Below are positions 1 through 8,615 of a stretch of 64,000 nt of DNA, one piece after another (the first letter of the stretch is position 1; the number at the start of each line of letters is the position of its first letter). The notes under the pieces were generated by a model that saw only the letters and a program-made list of their open reading frames with translations, was not told the DNA's origin and did no database searches. This stretch comes from Lewinellaceae bacterium (lineage in GTDB: Bacteria; Bacteroidota; Bacteroidia; Chitinophagales; Saprospiraceae), in contig JACJYA010000001.1 of NCBI GenBank assembly GCA_020636315.1, positions 124,001 to 188,000 on the forward strand. The letters run 5' to 3'. The position numbers and the translations under genes were made by a program.

Positions 1-703
1 ACTGAACAAGTTCATCTATGCCGGGAACATCAAACTCAAAGTAGTGGGGGTCATAAAATCCAAAGGGTCCAGCATGAACCAGAGCGAGGACCGGCGCATT
101 CTCTTTCCCCTGCAAACCGCCAAGCGATACTATGCTTCTGATAATACCAACTACAATATTCTCGTCGCGGTCAATGACGCCTCTCAGGTGGATATGGGCA
201 TCGACTATGCCACTGGCCTTTTCCGCAATATCCGGGGGCTGAAAGCCGCTCAGGAAGAAGACTTCGAGATCACCAAGAGCGACAGCCTGATCAGTATCAT
301 CAAGGAAAACACCACCTACTTCCGGTTGGCCGCCATTGGCATCGGCCTCATTACCCTCATTGGCGCCGCCATAGGCCTGATGAACATCATGCTGGTATCG
401 GTAACCGAGCGCACCCGGGAGATCGGCATCTGTAAAGCCATCGGCGCAACCCGCCGCTCCATAATGGCCCAGTTCCTGTCGGAGGCCATCATCATCTGCC
501 AGATGGGCGGAATTATCGGCATCGCCCTCGGCGTCATGGCCGGCAACGTAGTGGCCATCCTCGCCAACGGCAAGTTCCTCTTCCCCTGGGCCTGGGTTCT
601 CACCGCAGTGGCCACCTGTACCCTGGTCGGGCTGGTCTCCGGTATGTACCCCGCCCTGAAAGCCTCCCGCCTCGACCCGATCGAAGCGCTGAGGTATGAG
701 TAG
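1..703 (+). CDS. ABC transporter permease, FtsX/MacB family (C-terminal part, cut by window edge)
   Basis: The frame is already open at the window edge, so the true start lies upstream; the GTG at 44 is internal. About 233 codons are visible. They show part of the periplasmic domain, then three hydrophobic segments (roughly visible residues 105-130, 155-180 and 195-215) and the end motif DPIEALRYE, which is typical of the FtsX/MacB permease family in Bacteroidota. Such permeases work with an ATPase and often a periplasmic adaptor to move lipoproteins, peptides or antimicrobials, or to signal mechanically across the envelope. The partners would be upstream and are not visible, so the substrate is unknown. 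The family call is firm. Confidence 0.9.
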   Translation, partial: LNKFIYAGNIKLKVVGVIKSKGSSMNQSEDRRILFPLQTAKRYYASDNTNYNILVAVNDASQVDMGIDYATGLFRNIRGLKAAQEEDFEITKSDSLISIIKENTTYFRLAAIGIGLITLIGAAIGLMNIMLVSVTERTREIGICKAIGATRRSIMAQFLSEAIIICQMGGIIGIALGVMAGNVVAILANGKFLFPWAWVLTAVATCTLVGLVSGMYPALKASRLDPIEALRYE

Positions 704-755
704 AGGTGTTGAGGTGTTAAGCACATTTATACATTTACACCTTTTCACCTTTCCC
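704..755. repeat. low-complexity TTTACAC/AGGTGTT-type spacer
   Basis: The spacer after the permease stop is made of short AGGTGTT units followed by ATTTACACC / TTTTCACC units, so the two halves can pair. The same heptamer-like wording recurs at 9798-9860, 14254-14290, 36903-36925 and 37063-37115, always between genes. It may end transcription or be a neutral low-complexity sequence. Confidence 0.5.
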
Positions 756-780
756 AAAAGGGCTATCTTCGCCTTCACCG

Positions 781-2220
781 ATGAAGCGCGAATTTTTAAT
801 CAATATCATCTTCCTTCTGGCGATCAACCTGTTGATCAAGCCGTTTTACCTTTTCGGCATTGACCGGACGGTACAGAACACCGTTCCCATCGGGGAATAC
901 GGGATCTATTTTGCCCTTTTCAATTTCACGTTCCTCTTTCAGATCGTCAACGATTTTGGCATACAGAACTTCAACAACCGCAACATAGCCCAATACAACC
1001 ACCTGCTGGATAAGTACTTCCCCAACATACTGATACTGAAAACCCTGCTGGCGCTGGTATATATTGTCCTGGTGTTTTCCACTGCCTGGCTTGCCGGCTA
1101 CGGGGCCAGCGCACTGCCATTGCTGGCCATCATTGCCGCCAATCAGGTGCTCAACTCTCTGGTGCTCTTTCTGAGGTCGAACATTTCCGGCCTTGGCAAA
1201 TACCGGCTGGACAGTGTGCTATCCGTGACGGACCGCCTGCTGCTCATCCTCATCTGCGGCATCCTGCTATGGGCGCCGGCCTTCCGCGGGCAATTCCGCA
1301 TAGAATGGTTTGCCCTCTCTCAGACTGTTGCCCTGAGCTTCACGGCAGTTCTGGCCTTCTTGGTCATTTACCGCCAGCTTTCCGGGTTGCGCTTCCGGTT
1401 CAACCGGCCATTCCTGCTGATGCTCCTTCGACGGAGTGCGCCCTATGCCCTGGCGTTCTTCCTGACCTCCATTTACAACCGGATTGATGGCGTAATGGTC
1501 GAACGGCTTCTGCCGGACGGGGAGATAGAAGCGGACATTTACGCCTCCGCCTTTCGCCTCTTCGAGGCCAGCAATATGGCAGGCTTTCTGTTCGCCGGCC
1601 TTCTTCTGCCCATCTTTTCGGGAATGATCAAGCGGGGAGAAGGGCTTAGCGGGCTGGTACAGATGAGCTTCCGCCTGATCGGCGCCGGTGCTCTTACCCT
1701 CTTTGCCGGCATATATTTCTACCGCACGGAGATCATGGTTGCCCTATACGACAGCGGCTCGGCATATTCCGGAAGAGTATTGCTGTACCTCATGGGCGGA
1801 TTTTTTGCGGTGTGCGGGACTTACATCTTCGGCAGCCTTTTGGTGGCCAACGGCAGCCTGCGGCAGCTGAACTACCTGTATGCCGCCAGCCTGCTGTTCA
1901 ACGTGGTGCTCAACCTGCTGCTCATTCCGAAATACAAGGCCGAAGGTGCGGCCATCGCCACCTGCCTTACTCAATTTGGAGTGCTGATAGCGAAGCTGGC
2001 CCTGGCGCACCGGTTGCTGAAGCCGGGAAATACCCTGAGCACCCTGATCCGTTTTCCGGCACTTCTGGCACTGTCCTTTACCACCGGTTTTTTCATCCAT
2101 GGATATCTGGATACAGGCTGGTTCTGGCGGTTCCTGCTGACGCTGGCCGCCGGAGGAATTGCGGCGCTGGGCCTGGGGCTCGTTAACCTTCGGGGGCTGG
2201 CCCAACTGAAGAATGAATAA
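781..2220 (+). CDS. polysaccharide flippase-like membrane protein (Wzx/MOP superfamily)
   Basis: A 479-residue protein that is almost wholly hydrophobic, with about 12-14 predicted membrane spans and few charged loops, as in the Polysacc_synt / MVF branch of the MOP superfamily. Members flip undecaprenyl-diphosphate-linked oligosaccharides from the inner to the outer face of the inner membrane. It is followed by a Wzz-like and an O-antigen-ligase-like gene on the same strand, the usual companions of a Wzx flippase. A TATCTTCG box at 764-771, one base off the Bacteroidota -7 consensus, sits only 9 bases before the ATG, which would give a very short leader. The substrate cannot be told from sequence. 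Confidence 0.85.
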   Translation: MKREFLINIIFLLAINLLIKPFYLFGIDRTVQNTVPIGEYGIYFALFNFTFLFQIVNDFGIQNFNNRNIAQYNHLLDKYFPNILILKTLLALVYIVLVFSTAWLAGYGASALPLLAIIAANQVLNSLVLFLRSNISGLGKYRLDSVLSVTDRLLLILICGILLWAPAFRGQFRIEWFALSQTVALSFTAVLAFLVIYRQLSGLRFRFNRPFLLMLLRRSAPYALAFFLTSIYNRIDGVMVERLLPDGEIEADIYASAFRLFEASNMAGFLFAGLLLPIFSGMIKRGEGLSGLVQMSFRLIGAGALTLFAGIYFYRTEIMVALYDSGSAYSGRVLLYLMGGFFAVCGTYIFGSLLVANGSLRQLNYLYAASLLFNVVLNLLLIPKYKAEGAAIATCLTQFGVLIAKLALAHRLLKPGNTLSTLIRFPALLALSFTTGFFIHGYLDTGWFWRFLLTLAAGGIAALGLGLVNLRGLAQLKNE

Positions 2221-2364
2221 TGACGGGGGCCCGGCCTCTCCGGACACCTCCTAATGCAGGTTTCATCTTCCGGCGCAGCCAACGCTTTGCCGCACCTTTC
2301 CTGTCTTGTTTTATGACGCCGGCAAACATTTGCCCAAAAGTTTAAAAATAAACACCAAAGGGCA

Positions 2365-2372
2365 TACTTTTG
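2365..2372 (+). promoter_or_regulatory. putative -7 box TACTTTTG upstream of the Wzz-like gene
   Basis: Exact match to the Bacteroidota TAnnTTTG -7 consensus, about 105 bases before the chosen ATG at 2477, in the 256-base gap after the flippase gene. It suggests the chain-length gene has its own promoter. No well-spaced -33 TTTG was found. Confidence 0.45.
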
Positions 2373-2476
2373 CGGTGTTTATCAAAAAGGAGCAGCAACG
2401 GGAGCAATGGAGGCGAAAGAAAAGCTGCCGGCCACCCTGCCGGGCCTCCTCATTCCAAATCCACAGGAAAGTACCG

Positions 2477-3580
2477 ATGAAAAATAACGACAACCTGATC
2501 GATGTATTAAAGACCCTCTTCAAGTGGAAAAGGCCAATCTTCTATGTATGCCTGATCGCCGGAGTGGGCAGCATCGTTATCAGCCTTTTCCTCTCCAATT
2601 ATTACGCCGCCACCACCATTTTCCTGGCTGTGAGCCCGGATCAGGCAACCCCGGAGGCCCTCTACGGCAAAGGCCAGCTGCGTAATGAATACTATGGCAA
2701 TGAAAACGACATCGACCGCCTCATGACCATTGCCGAATCTACTGAACTGGTTAACTATCTGGTCGATTCTTTCAAGCTGTATGACCACTACGACATCAAT
2801 CCGGATCTTCCCAGGGCGGCGTTCAAAGTCCAGGAGAAGTTCATGGGCCTCTATTCCGTTGAAAAGACCAAACGCGATGCCATTGAGCTGTCCGTGGAAG
2901 ACAAGGATAAGGAACTGGCGGCACGGATTGCCAACGCCGCCCGGGAAAAGATCGACGAGATCGCCCGCCGCCTGATCGATGAAGGCCTGGAAAAGGCCAT
3001 TAGTTCTTATGAGGAAAACATCAAATCGAAAGAAGCACAACTGGCCATTCTCAGCGACAGCCTGATCGCCATGCGCGAGAAATATGGGATCTACAACATC
3101 GTCGGGCAAAGCGAAGCGCTGACCACTCAGGTTTCCGAATCGGAAGCGCTCCTGGTGCGCAACAGGGCCAAGCTGGAGGCCATGAAAGAAACCAAGGGCA
3201 TCCCACTGGATACAATCCTCCTGCTGCAGGCCGCTGTAAAAGGGCTGGAGGAAGAAAATAAAGTTCTCAACAGCAAAATGGCCAAATTTAACCTCGGCCT
3301 GTCCAGGTTCGGCATATTCGAAAGGCAGTACATCGAGGCCAACCAAACCCTGAGTGAAGACAAGGAACGGCTCAAGCAGGCCCGGGCCACCTACAACTCG
3401 GTCATACCGGCCATGGTTATCGTAGAGAAAGCCCGGGTGCCGGTCGTCAAATCGCGCCCCAAACGCAGTATCATCGTCCTGGCTACGGTGGCCATTGCTT
3501 TTCTGTTCAGCGTCATTGGCGTACTGATCTTCGACACCTATAAAGACGTAAACTGGAAGCAGATCTATCATGCGAAGTAA
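2477..3580 (+). CDS. Wzz/GumC-type chain-length determinant
   Basis: The ATG at 2477 gives 367 residues and is preceded by a purine-rich AGGAAAG. Extending to 2306 adds 57 residues of unlikely composition. The layout is that of Wzz-family co-polymerases: a first membrane span at about 20-42, a periplasmic region rich in heptad-like Lys/Glu/Ala helices (about 120-310), then a basic Lys-Ser-Arg-Pro-Lys-Arg stretch and a second span near 335-355. There is no fused tyrosine kinase. Such proteins set the length of Wzy-made polysaccharides. Its last 11 bases overlap the next gene, indicating translational coupling with the polymerase/ligase. Confidence 0.85.
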   Translation: MKNNDNLIDVLKTLFKWKRPIFYVCLIAGVGSIVISLFLSNYYAATTIFLAVSPDQATPEALYGKGQLRNEYYGNENDIDRLMTIAESTELVNYLVDSFKLYDHYDINPDLPRAAFKVQEKFMGLYSVEKTKRDAIELSVEDKDKELAARIANAAREKIDEIARRLIDEGLEKAISSYEENIKSKEAQLAILSDSLIAMREKYGIYNIVGQSEALTTQVSESEALLVRNRAKLEAMKETKGIPLDTILLLQAAVKGLEEENKVLNSKMAKFNLGLSRFGIFERQYIEANQTLSEDKERLKQARATYNSVIPAMVIVEKARVPVVKSRPKRSIIVLATVAIAFLFSVIGVLIFDTYKDVNWKQIYHAK

Positions 3581-5033
3581 GCTCCTGCAAATGCTGGATA
3601 CTTCCGATACACCTCATTTACTTTTCGGGGTATTTGCGGGCCTGCTCCTGATATGCCTGTTCACAGGCATCGCCACTGAGATGTATTATCTGGTGGGAAT
3701 TCCCGCCTTCCTGCTGCTGGTTTACCTGACCATCGTCGATTTCCACAAGACCTTTCTTCTGCTGCTGGCCTGCATCCCGCTGTCAACTGAACTGGTGCTG
3801 CCCAGCGGCTTTGGCACCGACCTGCCCACCGAGCCTCTGATGATCGGCCTGATGTTGGTTGGGCTGGCCTATATAATCCGCCACGGCAAGGAGGCCAGCG
3901 GGCAATTTCTCCGCCATCCCATTACTCTGCTGTTGCTGCTGCATCTGTCCTGGATCGCCGCAACGGCGATCACCTCTCACTTACTGGTTGTCTCGGTAAA
4001 ATTTCTGCTGGCAAAGATCTGGTATGTGGCCACTTTCTTTTTTCTGGCCAGCCTGATGCTCCGGGATGAACGGGACATACGCCAATTCTTCTGGGCCGTT
4101 TTCTCCACGCTCATGCTCACCGTCCTGATCATTATGGCCCGCCATGCAGCGTATGGCTTTACCTTTGCCGATGTTTTCCGGGTATTGCACCCTTTTTACC
4201 GCAATCATGTCACCTATGCTTCTATAATTGTGGTTTTTCTGCCGTTCGTATGGTTCGTCCGCAAGTGGTACGCCGCTTACAGCCTGCCCTGGTGGATACT
4301 CACGGGCAGCCTTTTACTTCTTATACCTGCCATTCAGTTTACTTACACCCGAGCGGCTTACCTATCGGTAGTCATCGCCATCGGAGCTTACTACATCATC
4401 CGGTGGAAGTTGACCAAATACGTTCTTATTCTTGCTTTGGCCGCAGCGGTGGGCTTCGTCGCTTTCATGAGTTACGGAAACAAGTACCTCGATTACGCTC
4501 CGAATTACGAAACCACGGTTACCCATAAGAATTTCAACAACCTGCTGGAGGCGACTTACTCGGGAGAAGACATCTCGACGATGGAACGCGTTTACCGTTG
4601 GGTCGCCGGGTTCCACATGAGTATTGCCGAACCTGTTTTCGGATTCGGCCCCGGCAATTTTTACAATTTTTATAAAACCTACACGGTCACCAGCTTTCAG
4701 ACCTACGTCAGCGACAATCCCGACAAATCGGGTATCCACAGCTACTACCTGATGACGTTGGTGGAGCAGGGCCTGCCCGGGCTGGCCTTTTTCCTGCTGC
4801 TCGCCGCCTATACTTTACTGAGGGGGGAACGCATTTACCACCAGGCGCGCCGGAGGGAAGGCCAGCACATTGCCATGATGGCCCTTTTGTCCCTGGTCAT
4901 CATTCTTTCGCTGCTCATCATCAATGACCTGATAGAAACGGATAAGGTAGGCCCGTTTTTCTTTATGAACCTGGCCATACTCGTCAACCTGGACCTTAAG
5001 CAGCAGGCTGAAGGCAGGGGGGGGAGGGTGTGA
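3570..5033 (+). CDS. O-antigen ligase / polymerase family membrane protein (Wzy_C type)
   Basis: A 487-residue polytopic protein with about 12 membrane spans and a large loop at roughly residues 300-400, where Wzy_C proteins carry their catalytic Arg and His. That loop holds the FGFGPGNF and SGIHSYYLMTLVEQGLPG stretches; the H-S-YY-L-x-x-x-x-E-x-G-x-P-G pattern is the family signature. These GT-C-type enzymes either polymerise lipid-linked repeat units or ligate finished glycan to an acceptor, including protein O-glycosylation; sequence alone does not decide which. The start overlaps the Wzz-like gene by 11 bases. No glycosyltransferase genes accompany it here. Confidence 0.85.
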   Translation: MRSKLLQMLDTSDTPHLLFGVFAGLLLICLFTGIATEMYYLVGIPAFLLLVYLTIVDFHKTFLLLLACIPLSTELVLPSGFGTDLPTEPLMIGLMLVGLAYIIRHGKEASGQFLRHPITLLLLLHLSWIAATAITSHLLVVSVKFLLAKIWYVATFFFLASLMLRDERDIRQFFWAVFSTLMLTVLIIMARHAAYGFTFADVFRVLHPFYRNHVTYASIIVVFLPFVWFVRKWYAAYSLPWWILTGSLLLLIPAIQFTYTRAAYLSVVIAIGAYYIIRWKLTKYVLILALAAAVGFVAFMSYGNKYLDYAPNYETTVTHKNFNNLLEATYSGEDISTMERVYRWVAGFHMSIAEPVFGFGPGNFYNFYKTYTVTSFQTYVSDNPDKSGIHSYYLMTLVEQGLPGLAFFLLLAAYTLLRGERIYHQARRREGQHIAMMALLSLVIILSLLIINDLIETDKVGPFFFMNLAILVNLDLKQQAEGRGGRV

Positions 5034-5207
5034 CGGTATTTCGGTGTTTGGGTGTTTCGGTTTTCGGTGGAGACTGTTTAGAAATGTGTGTCTTTAAAAG
5101 AAAACACCCTCTATTTTCAGCGGCCTGGCGAATGGCGCCCGTCTCGGCAGCCGGGTAAAAATTCCGAACAGCGCCGTTCGGTGTTCGGTGTACTTACCGA
5201 TCCTCTG
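5034..5207. other. convergent spacer with GCCGGGTAAAAA motif
   Basis: Lies between two convergent operons. It holds GGTGTTT-type low-complexity sequence (5036-5070) and the 12-mer GCCGGGTAAAAA at 5150-5161. That 12-mer also occurs at 43041-43052, 61262-61273 and, inverted, at 36753-36764. No clear terminator hairpin was seen. Confidence 0.5.
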
Positions 5208-5570
5208 TCACATACCCATTCTGACGCCTAAATAGATACAAACGAGGCAAAGCAGCAGGCTGCCACCGACGTTGAGCAGGCCCAGTGCCAGGTGGCCGGA
5301 CTGCAGGAGGCTGAAAGTTTCATTTGTAAAAGTAGAGAACGTGCTGAAACCGCCGCAGAATCCGGTCATCAGCATAAATTTATAGGTATCGCTCACCTGG
5401 CCCCGGAGGCTCAGCCCCGCCAGCAGGCCGAGAAGGATACAACTCAGCGCATTGGCCAGAAGAGTGGCCAGAGGAAAATTCAGGTCGTATTCCGCCAGCA
5501 GGTGAGCAATGCCGTACCGGCAGATACTGCCCAGGCCGCCACCAAAAAAAACGAGAACATAAGAGATCAT
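5208..5570 (-). CDS. crcB: CrcB/Fluc fluoride channel
   Basis: 120 residues with four membrane spans, the usual length of one Fluc subunit. Signature residues are clear: GGGLGSICRYG near the N-terminus (residues 10-20) and GFCGGFSTFSTFTNE around 70-84, which carries the pore phenylalanines and the central sodium-site region. Fluc channels are dual-topology dimers that let fluoride leave the cytoplasm. Its ATG overlaps the stop of the upstream wecA-like gene in an ATGA, so it is translated as part of that operon. No fluoride riboswitch was found, and the overlap leaves no room for one directly in front of crcB. Confidence 0.93.
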   Translation of the reverse strand: MISYVLVFFGGGLGSICRYGIAHLLAEYDLNFPLATLLANALSCILLGLLAGLSLRGQVSDTYKFMLMTGFCGGFSTFSTFTNETFSLLQSGHLALGLLNVGGSLLLCLVCIYLGVRMGM

Positions 5571-6637
5571 CGGAGCATTAGCTTTTTCTGTTTCTTCCGG
5601 AGAACGGCCTTGTGCAGCCAGTAGGTCAGCGAAGATGCCAGTCCAAGGATCAGAACCAGCAGCAAGTGCATTTCCAGAGCCCGGTTAAGAGAAAAAGCCA
5701 AAAGTATGAAAATTACATTTACCGAAACGAGTATTCCGGTTGCCTGCATGTGAGAAAAACCATAATCGATCAGAAGGTGGTGAATGTGGCGCCGGTCTGC
5801 ATTCAGGGGCGACTGCCCTCTCAGGAGGCGGGTGACGAATACCCTCAGTGTATCGTACAGGGGCAGGATCATGACGCCAATGGCTACTACCGGGCTGGCC
5901 AGGATCTTCCCCTTTTGCCCGATCTCCATATAATAGTTCATATCGATAAACTTGATCACCAGTATCACGCTGGCCGTACCGACCAGCAGGGAACCCGAAT
6001 CTCCCATGAATATCCTCGCGGGCGAGTAGTTGTATTTCAGAAAGGCGATGATAGCGCCAACAATGGTAAAGGCCACCACCGCGAATTCGATCCTCCCGAC
6101 ATAGAAGAACCAGCAACCCAGTGTTCCGCAGATCAGCGCACCGATGCTGCCCGCCAGGCCGTTGATTCCATCGATAAGATTGAAGGCGTTGACGATACCC
6201 AGAATGGTAAAGATGGTCAGGCCGGTATAAAACGGAACAGGCAGCTCAGCGTGCAGCCCGAAGAAGCCGTAAAACCCGCGCAGCATGATATCCGATTTAA
6301 AAACCAGAATGGAAGCAGCCAGTGCCACCCCAATGATCTTATTGATGGGCGATACGGGGGAAATATCATCTTTTACCCCGATCAGAAAGACTATAATAAA
6401 GGCGCAGAGGATGTACTGAAGGTTGCCGAATTCGCGGAAGGGCGTCCAGAGGACGATAGCGAAGATGGCTGCCGAAAAAATGCCTATGCCACCAAGGGCC
6501 GGGGTGCTGATGGTGTGAGAGCTGCGCTCGGATGGCTCATCGCAAAGGTTCTTGTCGCGAGCAATGTTGATGATGTGAGGGATGGCAAAGTATGCCAGGG
6601 TGAACGCCGTTAGAAAGCTGAGAATGAGTATGAACAT
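5567..6637 (-). CDS. undecaprenyl-phosphate GlcNAc-1-phosphate transferase-like protein (WecA/MraY family)
   Basis: A 356-residue polytopic protein of the glycosyltransferase 4 family. It shows the conserved GVKDD motif (Asp-Asp, magnesium binding), the NAFNLIDGINGLA motif and FMGDSGSLLVG in order, as in WecA/TagO/WbpL. The enzyme moves a sugar-1-phosphate from a UDP-sugar to undecaprenyl phosphate, starting O-antigen, exopolysaccharide or wall-polymer synthesis at the inner membrane. It faces the Wzx/Wzz/Wzy-like operon and could prime the glycan that operon exports (inference). It ends with a long C-terminal membrane span and a Lys-rich tail, and is coupled to crcB by a 4-base overlap. Confidence 0.9.
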   Translation of the reverse strand: MFILILSFLTAFTLAYFAIPHIINIARDKNLCDEPSERSSHTISTPALGGIGIFSAAIFAIVLWTPFREFGNLQYILCAFIIVFLIGVKDDISPVSPINKIIGVALAASILVFKSDIMLRGFYGFFGLHAELPVPFYTGLTIFTILGIVNAFNLIDGINGLAGSIGALICGTLGCWFFYVGRIEFAVVAFTIVGAIIAFLKYNYSPARIFMGDSGSLLVGTASVILVIKFIDMNYYMEIGQKGKILASPVVAIGVMILPLYDTLRVFVTRLLRGQSPLNADRRHIHHLLIDYGFSHMQATGILVSVNVIFILLAFSLNRALEMHLLLVLILGLASSLTYWLHKAVLRKKQKKLMLR

Positions 6638-6735
6638 ACGGGGGGATTATGAGTGTTGTAGTTTTCTTATAGTTGCCTGCAAATATACCAATTTTTTGGA
6701 TTAACTGCCGGATTTATCCAATTCCCGGCATCCGC

Positions 6736-8436
6736 TTAAAAGGCCATATCATCCACTTCGTCCAGCCAGGCGGTGATGGTATTTACCACCGAGGCGATGC
6801 ATCCGTCATCGAAAGGCGAGCGCAGGTTGGCCAGTTGCACCAGTTCCAGGAAGGAGTGGCTGCCTCCTGCGTTGCACAGGCGCACGTAATCCCCCCAGGC
6901 CCGGGAGTGTTCTTCCTGGTCTTTTTTCCAGAACTGAAAAGCGCAGATCTGGGCCAGCGTATAGTCGATGTAGTAAAAAGGCATGACGAAAATATGGCTC
7001 TGTTTCTGCCAGTACCCTCCGCTTTCAAGGAAAGGGTGGCCGTCATAATCGCGCTGGGGAAGGTATTTGTGTTCGATATCGCGCCACGCCCGGTTGCGTT
7101 CGGCGGGAGAGGCATCCGGGTTTTCGTAAACGAAATGCTGAAATTCATCTACCGCTACTCCATACGGGAGAAAATAGAGGGCATTGGAAAGGTGGCTGAA
7201 TTTGTATTTTTCGGTGTCTTCCCGGAAGAAGAGTTGCATCCACGGCCAGGTGAAGAATTCCATGCTCATAGAATGGATCTCACAGGCTTCGAAGGTCGGC
7301 CAGTTGTATTCACTGATGCCGATATCGCGGCTGCTATAGACCTGGAAGGCGTGGCCGGCTTCGTGGGTCAACACGTCAATGTCGCCGCTGGTGCCGTTGA
7401 AGTTGGAAAAAATGAAGGGGGCGCCGAATTTACCGATGAAGGTACAGTAGCCACCGGTGGCTTTCCCGGGCCGGGTTTGCAGGTCCATCAGGTTGGCCTG
7501 CCGCATGAAGTCGAAGAACCGGCGGGTTTCATCGGAAAGTTCACTGTACATCTGCCGGGCCTGCTCAACGATCCACTCCGGTTCTCCTTTGGGCTGGGGG
7601 TTGCCGGAAGAAAAGCGCAGTTCTTCATCGTAGTATTTGAGCCGGCTCAGGCCGAGGCGGCGGCGTTGCCGTTCGTAGAGCTGGTTGGCGATGGGGACAA
7701 TATATTCCTCCACCTGGCGCCGGAAATTGGCCACCTTTTCCGGGCCATAATCCGACCTCAGCATACGGGCATACCCCAGCTCAACGAAGTTCTCGTACCC
7801 CAGTTCCCGGGCGATGCGGTGGCGGACCTGCACGAGCTGGCTGAAGATGCCCTCCACTTCAGCGGCGTGTTCAGCAAAAAAAGCCCATTTTGCCTCGGTT
7901 GCCTGTTTTCGGACAGTTCTGTCTTTATCCATTTCATACCTGACGATGGAAGACAGGTTGTGCTCTTCCCCCCTGAAATCGATCCTGGCTTTGGCTTTCA
8001 GTTTGGTATATTCGCTGCTGAGCTTATTTTCTTCCTGAAGCAGGCCGATAACCGATTCGTCAAAAGTCTTGAGGCTCAGTTCGGCGATGGTGAACAACTG
8101 CCGGCCCCACTTTTCCTCCAGGCTGGGGCGGAAAGGCGATTGCATCAACACTTTGTAAAAATCGTTGACCAGGCCTTCGTAAGCAGGCATCTGCCGGTCA
8201 AAGTACTCGTTTTCTTTTTCGTAGAACTCGTCGCGGGTATCCATGGTGTGCCGGATGTGGCAGATGTTGTACATGGAGGTGAACTCATTGCGCAGGCCGT
8301 TTATCCGGGCCAGCGCTTCCCCCTGCTCTTCTGCCGAAGATGCCTGGCGGAAGTGGCTGAGTTCTTCCCGGAAAGAAGCTGAAAACCGGTCGAATTGAGG
8401 GCGCTCGTACTGAAAATGCTCAAATGTCAGGTCCAT
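6736..8436 (-). CDS. M3 family oligoendopeptidase (PepF-like)
   Basis: A 566-residue protein without a signal peptide, the usual size for the pz-peptidase / M3B group. The zinc site is visible as HEAGH at residues 358-362 (His358, Glu359, His362), followed by EACEIHSMSMEFF, which supplies the third zinc ligand. Members cleave short peptides in the cytoplasm and help recycle peptides. It is transcribed alone, with 98 bases to wecA downstream and uppS divergent upstream. A long open frame runs opposite it but matches no family. Family assignment is certain; peptide preference is not known. Confidence 0.93.
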   Translation of the reverse strand: MDLTFEHFQYERPQFDRFSASFREELSHFRQASSAEEQGEALARINGLRNEFTSMYNICHIRHTMDTRDEFYEKENEYFDRQMPAYEGLVNDFYKVLMQSPFRPSLEEKWGRQLFTIAELSLKTFDESVIGLLQEENKLSSEYTKLKAKARIDFRGEEHNLSSIVRYEMDKDRTVRKQATEAKWAFFAEHAAEVEGIFSQLVQVRHRIARELGYENFVELGYARMLRSDYGPEKVANFRRQVEEYIVPIANQLYERQRRRLGLSRLKYYDEELRFSSGNPQPKGEPEWIVEQARQMYSELSDETRRFFDFMRQANLMDLQTRPGKATGGYCTFIGKFGAPFIFSNFNGTSGDIDVLTHEAGHAFQVYSSRDIGISEYNWPTFEACEIHSMSMEFFTWPWMQLFFREDTEKYKFSHLSNALYFLPYGVAVDEFQHFVYENPDASPAERNRAWRDIEHKYLPQRDYDGHPFLESGGYWQKQSHIFVMPFYYIDYTLAQICAFQFWKKDQEEHSRAWGDYVRLCNAGGSHSFLELVQLANLRSPFDDGCIASVVNTITAWLDEVDDMAF

Positions 8437-8546
8437 TATTCCTTGTTACTTTTCCAGGGCGGGAAAATACAACGGATTCTGCACATATTCAATTAAACAC
8501 TTTTGCGTTATTGACATTGCATTTCTAAAAAGTGCCTTTAGTTTCG

Positions 8547-8554
8547 TAAATTTG
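8547..8554 (+). promoter_or_regulatory. putative -7 box TAAATTTG upstream of uppS
   Basis: Exact TAnnTTTG match 61 bases before the uppS ATG, in the 179-base divergent spacer between the M3 peptidase and uppS. A clear -33 TTTG at the usual distance was not found. Confidence 0.45.
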
Positions 8555-8615
8555 CATATTTGATTGTAATTATTCTTACAGGGCTACTAAACAAGCAAGC
8601 CGTTAGCGGAAAAAA

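Noticed and set aside
2507..3571. 354-codon minus-strand frame opposite the Wzz-like gene, and a similar plus-strand frame opposite wecA (5612-6613)
   Set aside because: Both are shadows of well-supported genes, with no start context or domain.
5571..5640. Fluoride riboswitch for crcB
   Set aside because: crcB overlaps the wecA-like coding sequence, leaving no leader; no riboswitch-like fold was recognised.
6673..8382. 569-codon open frame on the plus strand opposite the M3 peptidase
   Set aside because: It mirrors the peptidase codons, has a low-complexity Phe/Val/Gly composition and no family resemblance, while the minus strand carries the complete HExxH protein.
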